Source of the DNA: Riptortus pedestris
Taxonomy: Eukaryota; Arthropoda; Insecta; Hemiptera; Alydidae
Reading direction: 5' to 3'
DNA length: 64,000 nucleotides
Assembly (NCBI GenBank): GCA_019009955.1
Contig: CM032230.1
Coordinates: forward strand, 9,907,501-9,971,500
Under the pieces are notes generated by a model, which was given only the letters and a program-made list of their open reading frames with translations, was not told where the DNA came from and made no database searches. The position numbers and the translations under genes were made by a program. Shown piece after piece: positions 26,515 through 37,002 of this stretch (positions within the stretch are counted from its first letter, which is position 1; each line of letters opens with the position of its first letter).

Positions 26515-27385
26515 TTATGCTTCCTCCTCGCCCATCTGTTCGCCTTGACCACCAACATCATCTAGAAGCTCATCAGCTAGAATTTCAGATTTTGCAAGCG
26601 CATTTTCATCATCTTCTTCCTCAAATTCCTCTTGTTCCCCTTCTTCCTCTTCTGGGACTTGAGGCCATACGTCTGGATCCCATTCCGTCCTCTTTGCTTT
26701 TTTCATTTTCTCTCGTGTCACCTTGATGAAAGCTGTCCTTACGTCTTCCGCCTGATAGGTTTCCAGCTCTCCAAGGAGATCCTGCAAGCGTTTCCTCTCC
26801 CTCGTCCTTCGTCTCTGCTCGTTTCTATCGACTCCTCTCTCCGTTTCTAACACCCGAAGCATCAGCCTGAATACCCTCTTATAATGTTTGATCATCCTTT
26901 CCTCCTGCTGCTGGCGACGGATTTCGTCGAAAAGGAACCTCGCTTTCCTGGCTTTCAATTCTTCTTCCGGCAGTTCCTCTTGCGGGCCTTCGTCTTCCTC
27001 TTCCTCCCCGAACCCCACATCCTTCTGAAGCACCTCTGGCTTCGACCTGATAGGATCGGGGTTCTCAATACCCATGAGGATTTTCTGGAGGAGGTTTCGT
27101 GTTTTGGCTCGCGTTTGATTTGACCGCTTCCATTTTGAGCGCAATTCCTTCCTTTTGTTTCTGTGCCACTGTTCCAAATCGTCGACTTCTTCCACTAATT
27201 GTTCTTGAACAGGCAATCCTGTTTTCGTCTTTTCTTCGTCTGGTAATTCGTATTCTTCAATGCTCACTTCCGTCAGTCCCAACAGTTTATCAATTTTCCA
27301 CCTCATAGTTTCATAGTTGTCTTTTGGCTGTGGAGTTACAATCCTGTGGATGGGACAGAAGGCAATGTTTTGTGCGTAGTGTTCA
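26515..27385 (-). CDS. Unrecognised protein, exon 6 (last): coiled-coil and acidic tail
   Basis: Residues 444-733 of the inferred 733-residue protein. The acceptor is TTTCAG before 27385, and the first base completes an Asp codon begun in exon 5. Translation starts EHYAQNIAFCPIHRIVTPQP and ends at the stop at 26515. After a WKIDKLLGL segment come two long highly charged helical stretches (around LEQWHRNKRKELRSKWKR and EEELKARKARFLFDEIRRQQ) that look like coiled coils. These are followed by WDPDVWPQVP and a run rich in Glu, then a short C-terminus. I do not recognise the family. The large uninterrupted frame, correct phase and strong composition make it a real exon. A cytoskeletal or ciliary role would be a guess. 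Confidence 0.9.
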
Positions 27386-27645
27386 CTGAAAAGAAATACA
27401 AATTAAGATATGGACACAAATAACAATGAGCAAATAACTTAATTATATGTTATGCTATATATGTTATATCTAATTCTTCCTTTCGCTTTCCTTCTCATTT
27501 CATTTAACCTTCTTCATGCAGATGAAAAATGTTACCGACTAATTATTATTGGAAATATTACAGATCTTTAGGTACCATTGATAATTGAAAAATGCGTACT
27601 TAGGCTGTTCTATTTTAGTAAAATGCTCAAAAAAATATAACTTAC

Positions 27646-27845
27646 TCTTGATCTTTCTTGGCTAGTTGAATTTCCTCCTCCAGCTGAGTCAATTTTCTCG
27701 GGGGTATCCTGGGTAGGTTTTCTGGGCTAGATAGCATCGGAGGAGCGGGTTGAATGTCTTTGTTTACCTCGGTGTAGGGGTGTCTCGGTGGTGGCCTCTC
27801 GAAGCTCACTGCTTCTTCGTTTGGATTTTCGATTGGTGACGTTAT
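27646..27845 (-). CDS. Unrecognised protein, exon 5: proline-rich linker
   Basis: 200 nt between an acceptor TTTTATAG and a donor GA|GTAAGT, with phase 0 at its start and phase 2 at its end, matching exons 4 and 6. It encodes about residues 378-443, with ERPPPRHPYTEV and NLPRIPPRKLTQLEEEIQLA. This is a Pro-rich, probably unstructured linker that turns into the first coiled-coil helix. It is too short to assign alone; the exact phase agreement on both sides supports it. Confidence 0.88.
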
Positions 27846-28228
27846 CTATAAAATAAGTATTATGCTCAAGTATTAAAGATAGTTTCATGTAAAAGTAATT
27901 CCAGAATCTAGATCTAATGGTAAGGATATATATATATAAAGGCACCTAGATTCTTCAAAAAACCTCATCAGTCACGTTGGTGTAAGATACACGGATAAGG
28001 TGGATCTTCCAAATGATGTCTTGTCAGTATTAAACATGACATCTCCATTGCCATGATGGCATGGATCAGCTGATTTATGGGGAATTGTCAGTTAATCTAG
28101 AGTTAAGGAGTCTAGAGGAGGTACGTAAATTGACGTTATTCGACTTCCCATCAAAGTTTCTCAAGGGAAACAGCAACACTTTTCTTGCCTAAATAGGATG
28201 GGTTGTGAGTTATCCATCTTCTGCTTAC

Positions 28229-28506
28229 CTTGCTCACAGAATAGTTGCCATAAGCAAAGAGCCTTATGACGGTGGATATGTCGGCATCGAAGTCCCCGTG
28301 AGCGCGAAGTGTGACTTCGCAGGACGAAACCACCGGCGTCGGCGGACCCCTTTCCGCGCGGATCACGCACTCGAACAGAGGCCACAGGTCCAGGAATGCT
28401 TCCGAACAGAACCTATCATCTTCATTCATCACCTTGACGTGAAGTGGCTTTTTCTGTAAATTGTACAGCATTTCCAGAGGCTTCATCGGCATTACTAACG
28501 TTACTC
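28229..28506 (-). CDS. Unrecognised protein, exon 4: second half of a C2-like domain
   Basis: 278 nt with acceptor TTTCTCAG and donor AAG|GTAAGC, entering with one base supplied by exon 3 (a Gly codon) and leaving in phase 0. It encodes about residues 285-377. Segments such as LEMLYNLQKKPLHVKVMNED, FLDLWPLFECV and VVSSCEVTLRAHGDF show the alternating beta-strand pattern of the second half of a C2-type sandwich, where a 'cargo or membrane' protein is often followed by a DLWPL-like strand. No calcium-binding Asp set is obvious. The C2 assignment is by pattern only. Confidence 0.88.
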
Positions 28507-29209
28507 CTGAGAAAAAAAGCACATGACTTTTTACAAGCAAGATGTCACCAATAAATCTAAAGCTTATCGGTGGAGCTGCAATTATTATTTTGAAGGAATG
28601 CTTGATTTACCAAATATTTCTGGATTCTACCGCTCTCTTTTTTTAATTTTTTATTTTTCACTAAATAAGTATACCCATTGCGCCCAGTATCTGGCAATAC
28701 ACAAACAATTTTAGACCCTATAATGAGGAATCGCCAGTTATCTAGAATTGAATTTTGATCTTAAAGCTTTCTACCTGCGATTGAGTATAGCTTGTATGTT
28801 GAATATTTAAAGATATTTGGACGACTTATAAATTAATTCCCTGTATATTTCTAGTTTCGTATCGTAATCCTACAACAAGTAAACACCTAACTGAATTATG
28901 GTTCTCACTATTATAGATCTTACTTTCAGAAAACTATCTAAGCCCATTATTCTGAATGATAGATGCCATTTGTTTCCTTTCCCATTGCAATATTGAATTT
29001 CAAAAATATCCCATAATTTGTGTAACTCCTGAATAATATGAAATTATTGTCACCAAAATTTGTAAGATGAAGATTATGAAGACACAAGGGTGACATTAAA
29101 TCACATAAATTATAATTCTTTGGACAAATTATCACTTTAAACTCTTCCAATCGCTAATATCAAATGAGTTGTTGAATCTTTGGAATAATCACATATATTT
29201 TGAACTTAC

Positions 29210-29801
29210 CAGATTCGAAAATGTCTGATGGAAGAACTTCTGCAGTTTTGTCAATGAACTTTTCAAAATCTTTTATCGATGCGGTTTTTGCCACTGACGC
29301 TTGTGGGGGCAAATTTTTCATTTTGGCTTCTACAATTGTATACTTCTCTTGATCTCCGTCACCAGGAGTCCTCTTGTCATCGGGAAGATTTTCCTGCGAG
29401 ATCCCTTCTGCCATCTTCACTTTCGACTTCCTGTCGACCTCAGCTATCGGTGTGACTTCGACATTCAATTCGGACCGCTTCTTGTCGTCGCCCTTAGAAG
29501 GCTGCTCCTTCCTTACCTTGTTGTACGGTAAACCTGTCGGGTCATCGGGGAACATTCTTAGCTGAGACCTTTTGTCCTTGAGGTTTATGCTTTCCTGCGT
29601 CCCTTCATTGGGCAGCTCCTGGGGCAACTTTTCAGCTTCTGCGGGTTCCATTTCCTGCTGCGACTCCTGTACAACTTTCGGCGCCTTTTTCGAGCCATCT
29701 TTGGCCGTGGTATCCGTACACGGATCATAAGCAGCCATTTTCGCTGCTTCCTCCATCTCCATATAATCTGTAAATTCTTCTTCTGCTACTTCTACTTCTT
29801 C
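29210..29801 (-). CDS. Unrecognised protein, exon 3: long charged insert
   Basis: 592 nt with acceptor GTTTTAG and donor CTG|GTAAGT. It starts in phase 0 after exon 2 and ends one base into a Gly codon. It encodes about residues 88-284. The start is very acidic (EEVEVAEEEFTDYMEMEEAA), followed by Lys/Glu/Pro/Gln-rich low-complexity sequence without hydrophobic core residues, then a short ordered-looking end around FEKFIDKTAEVLPSDIF. It sits between the two halves of the C2-like region and is probably disordered. Exons 2 and 3 together have matching phase-1 borders. Confidence 0.88.
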
Positions 29802-30482
29802 CTAAAACATGGCTCTGTTTAAGGATTACTGTACATAGACAAATAAAAGTAATTAATTATATTCAGAAATAAGGGGGTACGAAATAATTAAATAGTTACT
29901 GCTCAATTCTACAAGGTTCAGTGAGATTTATTTGTTGATGTCCTCCAAATTCTAAAGCATACGACCAGTAATTGGGCCGTCAGCCAATGCTGTAGAACCG
30001 TTGTCTGTATCTCCATGTCAGTCTACCTAGTACTACTAGTTGCATATTCAAAAGATCTGGTTTTTATACAACCCACTCTATTCCAACAGCATTAACCTAG
30101 AGTGAAATCTTGATCACGACTGCTTGTTACTGATAAATTTGTCGAGAAGAAATAAGTTCTATCAGGTGCATTTCAAACAGCAACAAAGCCTTAAGCTCTA
30201 TAGATATTTTAGTGTTCCTGATAAGTTAGCGTTGTATAAAATCATTACTATGTATATTTACAAAAGTGATACCTTAATAAACTGTTATGTGGTTATTATT
30301 CACCAAGAATGGAATATAGTTGTCCAAACCCTTATACTGATTATATAAACCCCTAAACGTTTTTATCAGTTTTTCAAAACAACTTCACCAAATGACTACT
30401 CTATTGTACATTTAAGATGAAGAGATATTTCATTGCCCTATTTATTCACCTTCTTCATTATTTATCTAGACCCTATACTTAC

Positions 30483-30568
30483 TTCTTCAAGCACGCTCAT
30501 ACTCCTTAAGTCCAGCACGAACGGATCGGGTTCCAAGTCTTCTTCGTCCGTCTTGACACGGGGCATCA
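30483..30568 (-). CDS. Unrecognised protein, exon 2: small acidic exon
   Basis: 86 nt between TTTTTTTCTAG and the donor GAA|GTAAGT. The first two bases complete a Val codon begun by exon 1. It encodes MPRVKTDEEDLEPDPFVLDL and then RSMSVLEE. The exon is short, but both splice sites are canonical and the phase fits on both sides. An internal Met right after the acceptor gives a possible alternative start. Confidence 0.8.
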
Positions 30569-30837
30569 CTAGAAAAAAATAATTAGGATGCAAACTTTCT
30601 AAGTCCTGAGTGAGTGTCAACAGTTTTCGATGAAAACATATTTTCAAAAAACTGTTGATAACAGCATCGTTGGTAGTTGCAATACATAATAAGAGTATCA
30701 TAAAATTAAATGTAGCGTTTACTAAATGGTAATCTATTAATTAGCAAATTTAAAATTTTCCAAGGTCGTGTCTGCTCGCTGGATTTTCACTTAAAAATAT
30801 AAAAAAAATACATGGTGTGATGAGATCAATTGTGTTT

Positions 30838-30885
30838 ACTTCTCGTGGGAAATCTGCTCAGCACTCGTAGCACGAATCCTTTATG
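30838..30885 (+). repeat. Solo end of element C
   Basis: CTCGTGGGAAATCTGCTCAG resembles the right end of element C and abuts the left end of the full copy that begins at 30904, so two copies lie head-to-tail. It is inside an intron of the minus-strand gene. Confidence 0.5.
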
Positions 30886-30903
30886 ATCTGGGCTTGGTAA
30901 GTT

Positions 30904-31013
30904 AGCAGATTTCCCTTTATCCGCTATTGAGGTCGTACTCATGATGCGATTTTCGAAAAATGTCTTCAAATATCCATCGATCCTACCCAGGATGACGAAA
31001 ATGAGGTCCATTC

Positions 31014-31070
<57 letters not shown>

Positions 31071-31572
31071 TGTTAACGCTCTAGCGGTCGCAATTTTTGT
31101 TTGATCGTTACCAAACTCGATATTTAATCGTTTTATGTAAAAAGAAAGATCAAGTTCGTTAATGGCTGAAATGAGACCAGTGGGAGAGAGGGTTGAGGGG
31201 GGAATTTCGACAATTCAAAATATCTCCTTTACTATACGTGGTATCAAAAACTTGTATAGTACCAATCTTATTGAAAATTAATTTTACTATAAATTGTTAT
31301 ATGCATTTATTCTCCATCTTGAATATTAACCGAGATATTTCCATTTTTATTAAGTGTGAGTGGATAACGGACGAGATGAGATCGGCTGAGTTCGGTTCTA
31401 GTCGTGAGCTTCCGCCGTAAGCTAGTTCGGCCGTTTCCGTAACTGTTCGCCTTTCGTGAAATTGGTTTAGAAACTCGTTACTTCTACTGTTACTAGTATG
31501 CAGATTTCTCTATTGTAAAACTTCACGTGGGAAATCTGCTTAGTTTACGCGGCCCCTGCGTGACGGACTTTT
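30904..31572 (+). repeat. Element C, full-length copy with long (TA)n
   Basis: The best copy of the family. The left end is GCAGATTTCCCTTTATCCGC. Internal blocks are the same as at 8716, with a (TA)n tract at 31019-31067. The right end is CACGTGGGAAATCTGCTTAG followed by 'TTTACGCGGCCCCTGCGTGA' and CGGAC. End motifs are inverted (GCAGATTTCCC / GGGAAATCTGC). It lies within the intron between exons 1 and 2 of the minus-strand gene. Confidence 0.8.
31019..31067. repeat. (TA)n microsatellite inside element C
   Basis: About 24 TA units at the same internal position as the shorter TA tracts in other C copies. Confidence 0.95.
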
Positions 31573-32132
31573 AGTAGTATGAAACCACTGGAGTATGAGA
31601 GGAGGTAACTCAAAAAATAATGCCTAACTTGATTAATATTCTAGAGAAAAATGTGCATTAGAGCAATTGTAGAGCAATTCTTTCATGGGGTTAGTGTCGA
31701 AACATTTTCGATGCATAATAAAAAATATGTAAACCCCCACTCCTCCAGAACCTCTTTCGACTTCTTAGCCATACGACTTTATTGGTTTCACCTTATCATT
31801 TTAATACTTGTTATCATTAAAGTTGTTGGGCTTTCAGAAAATTGAATGTGTTGTTGAAGAACAATTAATGAAGCATTCGAAATTAAATACCAAATGCGCT
31901 CATCTTAAAACTTAAATTAAAATAGGCACTTGCTAAAGGTATGGTTTTTTTTTTTTTTTTGGAAAATATTTAGTTTAAAAAAGCCTTCTCCAAATAGAAT
32001 AGTTGCAACCTACAAGTAGCCCGTATTGATTGTATAAATAGGACTTAAATCCCAGAAATAATAACGGCCATTGGTTATAATCAATCATATGGGCAAACAT
32101 ATTTCACAACAGTGCAAAATTGTAAGACATAC

Positions 32133-32307
32133 CATATTGAGACTTGAGAACCCACATTGACTGCGAAAAGTTCATATTTGACTTGATGACTACGAACGGA
32201 GCATTGAACAGCCTCATTTCAACGCGCAAGTTTATCAAGTCAAGGCTGGTCTTGAGGTGAGCTACGTAGAACTCGAGACCATACAGCTGGTACGGACTCT
32301 GATCCAT
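32133..32307 (-). CDS. Unrecognised protein, exon 1 as seen: first half of a C2-like domain
   Basis: Translated from ATG at 32307 to the donor TATG|GTATGT, ending one base into a codon. Encodes MDQSPYQLYGLEFYVAHLKT and then about 38 residues, including INLRVEMRLFNAPFVVIKS and SQSMWVLKSQY, a beta-strand pattern like the start of a C2 domain. The ATG is only one possible start: the frame stays open upstream to an acceptor-like CATCAG near 32343, and a GC-rich minus-strand block with a good donor lies at 33085-33240. The protein may therefore be longer at its N-terminus. From this ATG the six exons give 2202 nt, 733 codons plus stop. Confidence 0.75.
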
Positions 32308-34672
32308 CCTGGATGTTCGGGAAGAGGATGTCTCCAGGCCACTGATGATAATGATGAAGAAACTAAAGTATTCTCGAAAGGAATTATGTGTTCTTGTGTA
32401 TGTGTGTCAGTGTGGAGTAAAAATATACGACTAATAACTGGACATGTGTTTGAATTTATTTAGTTCATATGTAAGAACATTCATATTATTATTTTAATAA
32501 GAAAGCATTTTATAATTCTATAAAAATGTTAGAAGTTGAGATGAGTTCTCTCAACTCTTTCCCTCATTTTAGTTGTAGCGTTACAACTGATTGGTTCACC
32601 ATCCATTCGTGGGACGGCTTATTCGTTTTGAGTCAAGTTTAGAGTGAATAGGGCTTAGTTTATCCTTATATAGAAACCGTATGTGTCTAAGCAACAAAAT
32701 TGATGAGCATTTTCATTTAATGAGTAGAATGCAAAATGTATGTCACTTGGAAGTATTTGGTTACCCCAACTATTCAGGTAATATCAGATGGAATTCTCAT
32801 TTGTAATGAAGGCATCGAGTTGGATTGGCAGTGTTGTTGGCAGCCCTTGCCGTTAACAGGACGTTGGCAAACCCTGGAACCATGCATGCTGGAGAACTGC
32901 ATGTAAGTGGGAACTAGAGAGTTTATATGTTTTTAGGCAATAGATTGTCGCAGTAAGGCAGGTTTTAGAGAATAGCACACGGATTCAGGGAGCTGACCTC
33001 CATTACGAATAGATGGGTCCCCGGACACGATCAAAGGTTTGGAGGCATAAACGAAGATGGCTTCTTGGTCTGGTTACATCTTACAGGGGGTGAACGATTG
33101 ACGATGGGTTCTTGAGTCCGACCCCATTCTGGAGTCTTGCGTGCATGCAGCTCTGGACGTAGCGCAGCTTTTGGAGACGGGCACGGGTACTTCGTGTTGT
33201 GAACGTCTTGGAGAAACGTTGGTAAAATATTTAGTCAATTTGCGAACACTGAATATAAATTGGAGTCCTCTCCCAAGTAGCAAGGTAGCTAAATTATTAC
33301 TTGGGTTTTTTTTTTTTCAAACATTAAATGCTTTTATTTGTATGAAGTGAGATGACACCTGCAGGTTACCTACAATCTTGTGATTCTCTCTGTCTCTCTC
33401 TCTCTCGCTCTCTCTCCCTCTCTCACTCTCCCATTTACAGATTTTACCCTTTATAACGGTCTACAACGCGATCTGAAATATTTAAGTTACCATCCCGATG
33501 ACTTATGGTAGGTGGACAAATTTTAGTGTCTGGCCAGTATATTGTGTAACAATCGTAGATAGCTTACGCTGATTGAGCTATACGAATACAAGTTTTTAAC
33601 TCACATAGCTTATGGAACATGACGGCATTTTGAATTGAAAACTGTCTTTTAATGAATGGATTTATAATAAGCCAGCTCAACTTTACTTTTGAGTGTTATT
33701 CGGTCATATTTTTCAGTCAACCTTTCTTTTCCGAGCCATTTGTGCATTTCCATGTGAGGTAAGACCTTGAGTGATAAACTCGAGAGGAATATAGCCATGC
33801 ATTACACTTTTCAACAAAAAAAAAAAAATGTTTTCTCCCTTTTTCAGCCTTCGGATTCGTATTCAGCATGCCTCGAATCATAAAAAAAACATCTACGTTG
33901 AAGGTAGGACTTGGATGCAGAAGAGTGTGCCATCCGAGTGACTTGATGGCTAGTGCAAGTAGTGGCAAAGCTGTTAAGGGAAGAGGTGATGGAGTTCTAA
34001 TTTGGCAAGAAGGGTCCGAGGTGGGTTGAGTTAGTTTTGGTGGCTGGCCAACAGATTGCAGTCTTGTTAAGCAAGCCTGTCTAGCAGCATCTATTTACAA
34101 GGCTAATCTACCCGCTGTCTGCCTCTCCACTCTTGATGAACATGTTAGTCCAACCAGAAGCAACCATTAAATTAATATCATCTAATGAACCTATCGGTCA
34201 GTCCCTCTTAACGTTGCATTTCCTTGAGGGGAATCAGTTATTGAGGTTGTACCTATGACGCAATTTTTACCAAATGTTCATCAATCCCAACCATTTGATT
34301 TATTTATTTTATTAAGACAATTACAATCGATAGAATCTGGACCTTTTTCGCCTCAGCTTCTCCCTGCCTGGCAAGGAAGTCGAGAGCTAAGGAGGAATAT
34401 GACACTTGGAGAAGAAAATAGCTACTGCTATCACTACACTTTTCACTGCTATAGGAGATCTCTGGGACGTTGTCTCATGCTGCGCCGTCGATGTATATAA
34501 GAAGGAACGATACTAGAAAGTGCTAGGACTTCTGAATTAGCCTGCTGTGGAATTTTTTGAATCTTACGGGAATTATGTTTTGTTCGAATGGGATATAAAG
34601 ATCTTTATAAAGGGCGAGAATATGGAGCATCTACTATGGTGAGCAGGACTTTGGATTGGAAAGTCTGGCTGC
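32308..34672. other. Spacer with a possible upstream exon and a C fragment
   Basis: 33085-33240 on the minus strand is GC-richer, lacks stops in one frame and ends in a strong donor (CCCT|GTAAGA). It could be a 5' exon of the minus-strand gene, but its acceptor and peptide are not convincing. A left-end fragment of element C lies at about 34216-34290. A (CT)-rich tract lies at 33387-33430. Confidence 0.35.
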
Positions 34673-34685
34673 TTTTTTTTTTCTT

Positions 34686-34763
<78 letters not shown>

Positions 34764-35230
34764 CAGTAGGGAATTAGATGAGGGTTGGGAGACAGGATGA
34801 CCTGCCGTGGTTGTCCCGACAGTTCCCCTTCTATTGAACACTGTTGTTCCATTTTAATGGGGTGTTGTAAGTGGGCATGGGGGTAAATAGAACTAACGTT
34901 GTGGATTACCCGGCAACTGGATGTACGGGGTGGGTTGTGAGGATAGGAGAAAACGAAAGAAGAGAGGATAGGGATAGTAGGAGAGGAGGTAAGAAAGAAG
35001 AGAAGAAAGCCTTAAAGATAAAAGTATAAACCTAGCCTAAGAGTATAACACCGCAAGAGAGTCAAGTAGGCCCAAGGCGGTCGCTGTGAGCGAGGGAAGG
35101 AAGGAGACGCCGAATATAAATTGAAATTAAACTAGTCTAACTAAACCTACATTAACCTAACTTAATAATATAATATAAGACCTAACTAACCTAACCTAAT
35201 TTAAGCGGCAATTCTTATGGTTGTTGGCTG
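34673..35230 (-). mobile_element. Retroposon-like block with a ~90-nt poly-T (minus-strand poly-A)
   Basis: 34673-34763 is almost pure T, broken only by two C residues near its left end. To its right lies a non-AT-rich block up to about 35230, including ACCTAACTAACCTAACCTAA near 35180. A long A tail on the minus strand is the signature of a retroposed RNA whose body would be 34764 to about 35230. I do not recognise the body or see a clear target-site duplication. The Phe/Lys-only open frames here are artefacts of the homopolymer. Confidence 0.4.
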
Positions 35231-35479
35231 TGATACATACTCAGTGGTCAGTGCTCCCGTGCCCCAGCAGTGTTGTGAGTGTTCTGGATGCGTCTGATGT
35301 TCGAAGGTTTTGCTGTAACACACACTTCAATTGTGTTTGTCCTTATTGGTTTAAGGAGCTACTTGTACATTGTTAATTTGTTTCCGGGAGACAAGTGAGA
35401 TTTCTTATTTTCAGTCAGTAGAGTTGTTCGAATCCTCTATTAAGTTCCTGTCTTTTGTCTGTTGTATGATTGAATTTCC

Positions 35480-35800
35480 AAGTAAGTCGGGTGTCTATAT
35501 GTAGTCCAAGGTAATCCTACCTAAGAGGTGACGAAAACTTATACATATATTTGTCTGTTAGCGCGGTCTAGCGATCCTACTTTTTGTTTCCAATGGCAGC
35601 CAAACTCTATATTAAAACGTTTGATTTAAAAAAACAACTGATGAAATCGGATAAAGAGAGGCGAGATAAAAATTCAAAATATCTCCGTTGTCATGAGCCC
35701 AATCAAAAAATTGTATAAAACCAACAAATTTTGGCACTCTGTGAACTCTCTCTTCTAGTTAAATTTCGACCACATCAGTCGCCAAACTTATCGTGACATG
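35480..35800 (+). repeat. Element C, diverged copy
   Basis: Keeps, in order, forms of CCTACCTAAGAGGTGACGAAA, a reduced TA tract, TTTGTCTGTTAGCG, a variant of TTTTTGTTTCCAATGG and TTCAAAATATCTCCGTTGTC. Both ends have decayed. Confidence 0.65.
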
Positions 35801-36127
35801 TTAAATTCCATTTTCCATTTACACCGACACATTATCATTGGAAAATTTATGGTGGTCGATTAGTAGCTTTTCCAGTTCTATTTTTTAGAACCAGTAATAT
35901 AGCTTATAAGCTATTCGCTGGATGTTCAAATTGTTTCATATTATGCTGGAAATCTTTTGACTTCTGAATTTAGAGAACCACTCTTTAATGTTAAATTGTT
36001 GTTTCTACAGCTTAATGTTGTATAATCTATTTCATATAATTATTACTATAGCAAAAATTGTAGACCAATGTACTCATTATTATGTCCGTGCAAAATCATC
36101 ACGGCTTTTTTTTTTACTTTGTTACAG

Positions 36128-36335
36128 GTTTTCTCCGAAGCGAAGATCATGTTCAGCGTCGGCGGAGTCTATTATTACGGCGACCCAATCTCATTCACGT
36201 ACATGGAAGACAGGATATTCGAAGTGAACCGAAACGTCTCCATCAAGCTTCACAGGAGAGTTGGCAGGTTCGTCAAGCTTCAGCTACACTTCGCCGCGAG
36301 GTGGATCATGATCAGCGAAGTCACATTTGATTCAG
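36128..36335 (+). CDS. Ddr: Discoidin domain receptor (Ddr) exon a: end of the discoidin-like domain
   Basis: Acceptor TTGTTACAG, donor TTCAG|GTAAAC; starts in phase 0 and ends one base into an Asp codon. The peptide runs from VFSEAKIMFSVGGVYYYGDP through NRNVSIKLHRRVGRFVKLQL to HFAARWIMISEVTFDS. The last part corresponds to the end of the discoidin-like domain of animal DDR1/DDR2, where the human form has a similar HFADTWMMFSEITF. It lies outside the cell and helps hold the collagen-binding head. NVS is a potential N-glycosylation site. The upstream discoidin exons and signal peptide are not recognised in this window. Confidence 0.93.
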
Positions 36336-36760
36336 GTAAACTTTAAATATATATTCCAAGAGAATTTGCAGTCTGGGAACCGAATCTCAAAAGTGCCAAA
36401 GTTTGACAAAGTGATGTTTTTTTGCAAATCGCTTCTTCTTAAACTATTATGTAAGATTTCATTTAACTTCTGTTAATGGTTACTATTAGCTGAGTTACTG
36501 TGGTCAATAGAAATGAGAAAGATTTCTTTTACACTAAAGCTTCAACAAAGGTATTGCCTAGCTAAATTCCCAGAGCATCAAATAACAAGAAACTTGACAT
36601 TTGTTTTGAAAACTAATAACTGCAATATGAAAAAAGGTATATTACTTCACCACTACCAAGACAAGAAACATTTCCCATGCATATTCCTAAGAACAAAACT
36701 AGAGTTGAACTAAAAAAATATGCCAACAATTTTACTCAGCAAAAATTAAACTTGATATTG

Positions 36761-36995
36761 GGGGCTCAGGTTAGCCTTGTGAGTTAAGGTGTTGCCCATA
36801 GACTCACATGATAAACCTAGAGTGGGGAGTTCAATTCACACCTGGGCAATAGGAATTTATTTAGTGCTAAGCTCATTAAATAAAATCCTTAGTCCCACCC
36901 TGGGTAAAAAGGGTGAACCTGTATATAACCCATCCAAATTAGTCTTAGTAGCACAAAAGTGGGAATTAATAAATAAACTTTATATCAGGTAAATA
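36761..36995 (+). repeat. SINE-A copy 1
   Basis: tRNA-derived head GGGCTCAGGTTAGCCTTGTG with A-box-like GGTTAGCC, then a B-box-like GTTCAATTC about 50 nt later. The body carries TTTAGTGCTAAGCTCATTAA, TCCCACCCTGGG and an end rich in AATAAATAA. About 235 bp. An immediate second copy follows at 37003. Confidence 0.85.
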
Positions 36996-37002
36996 TAAGA
37001 AA

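Noticed and set aside
26515..26850. Plus-strand frames over the minus-strand gene (26424-26726, 26632-26850, 26884-27123)
   Set aside because: Antisense shadows of the Glu/Lys-rich minus-strand exon.
34588..34841. Open frames of almost pure Phe (+) or Lys (-)
   Set aside because: They translate the poly-T tract and have no other content.
36068..36330. Alternative-frame readings of Ddr exon a
   Set aside because: Only the VFSEAK frame matches discoidin receptors and has consistent splice phases.
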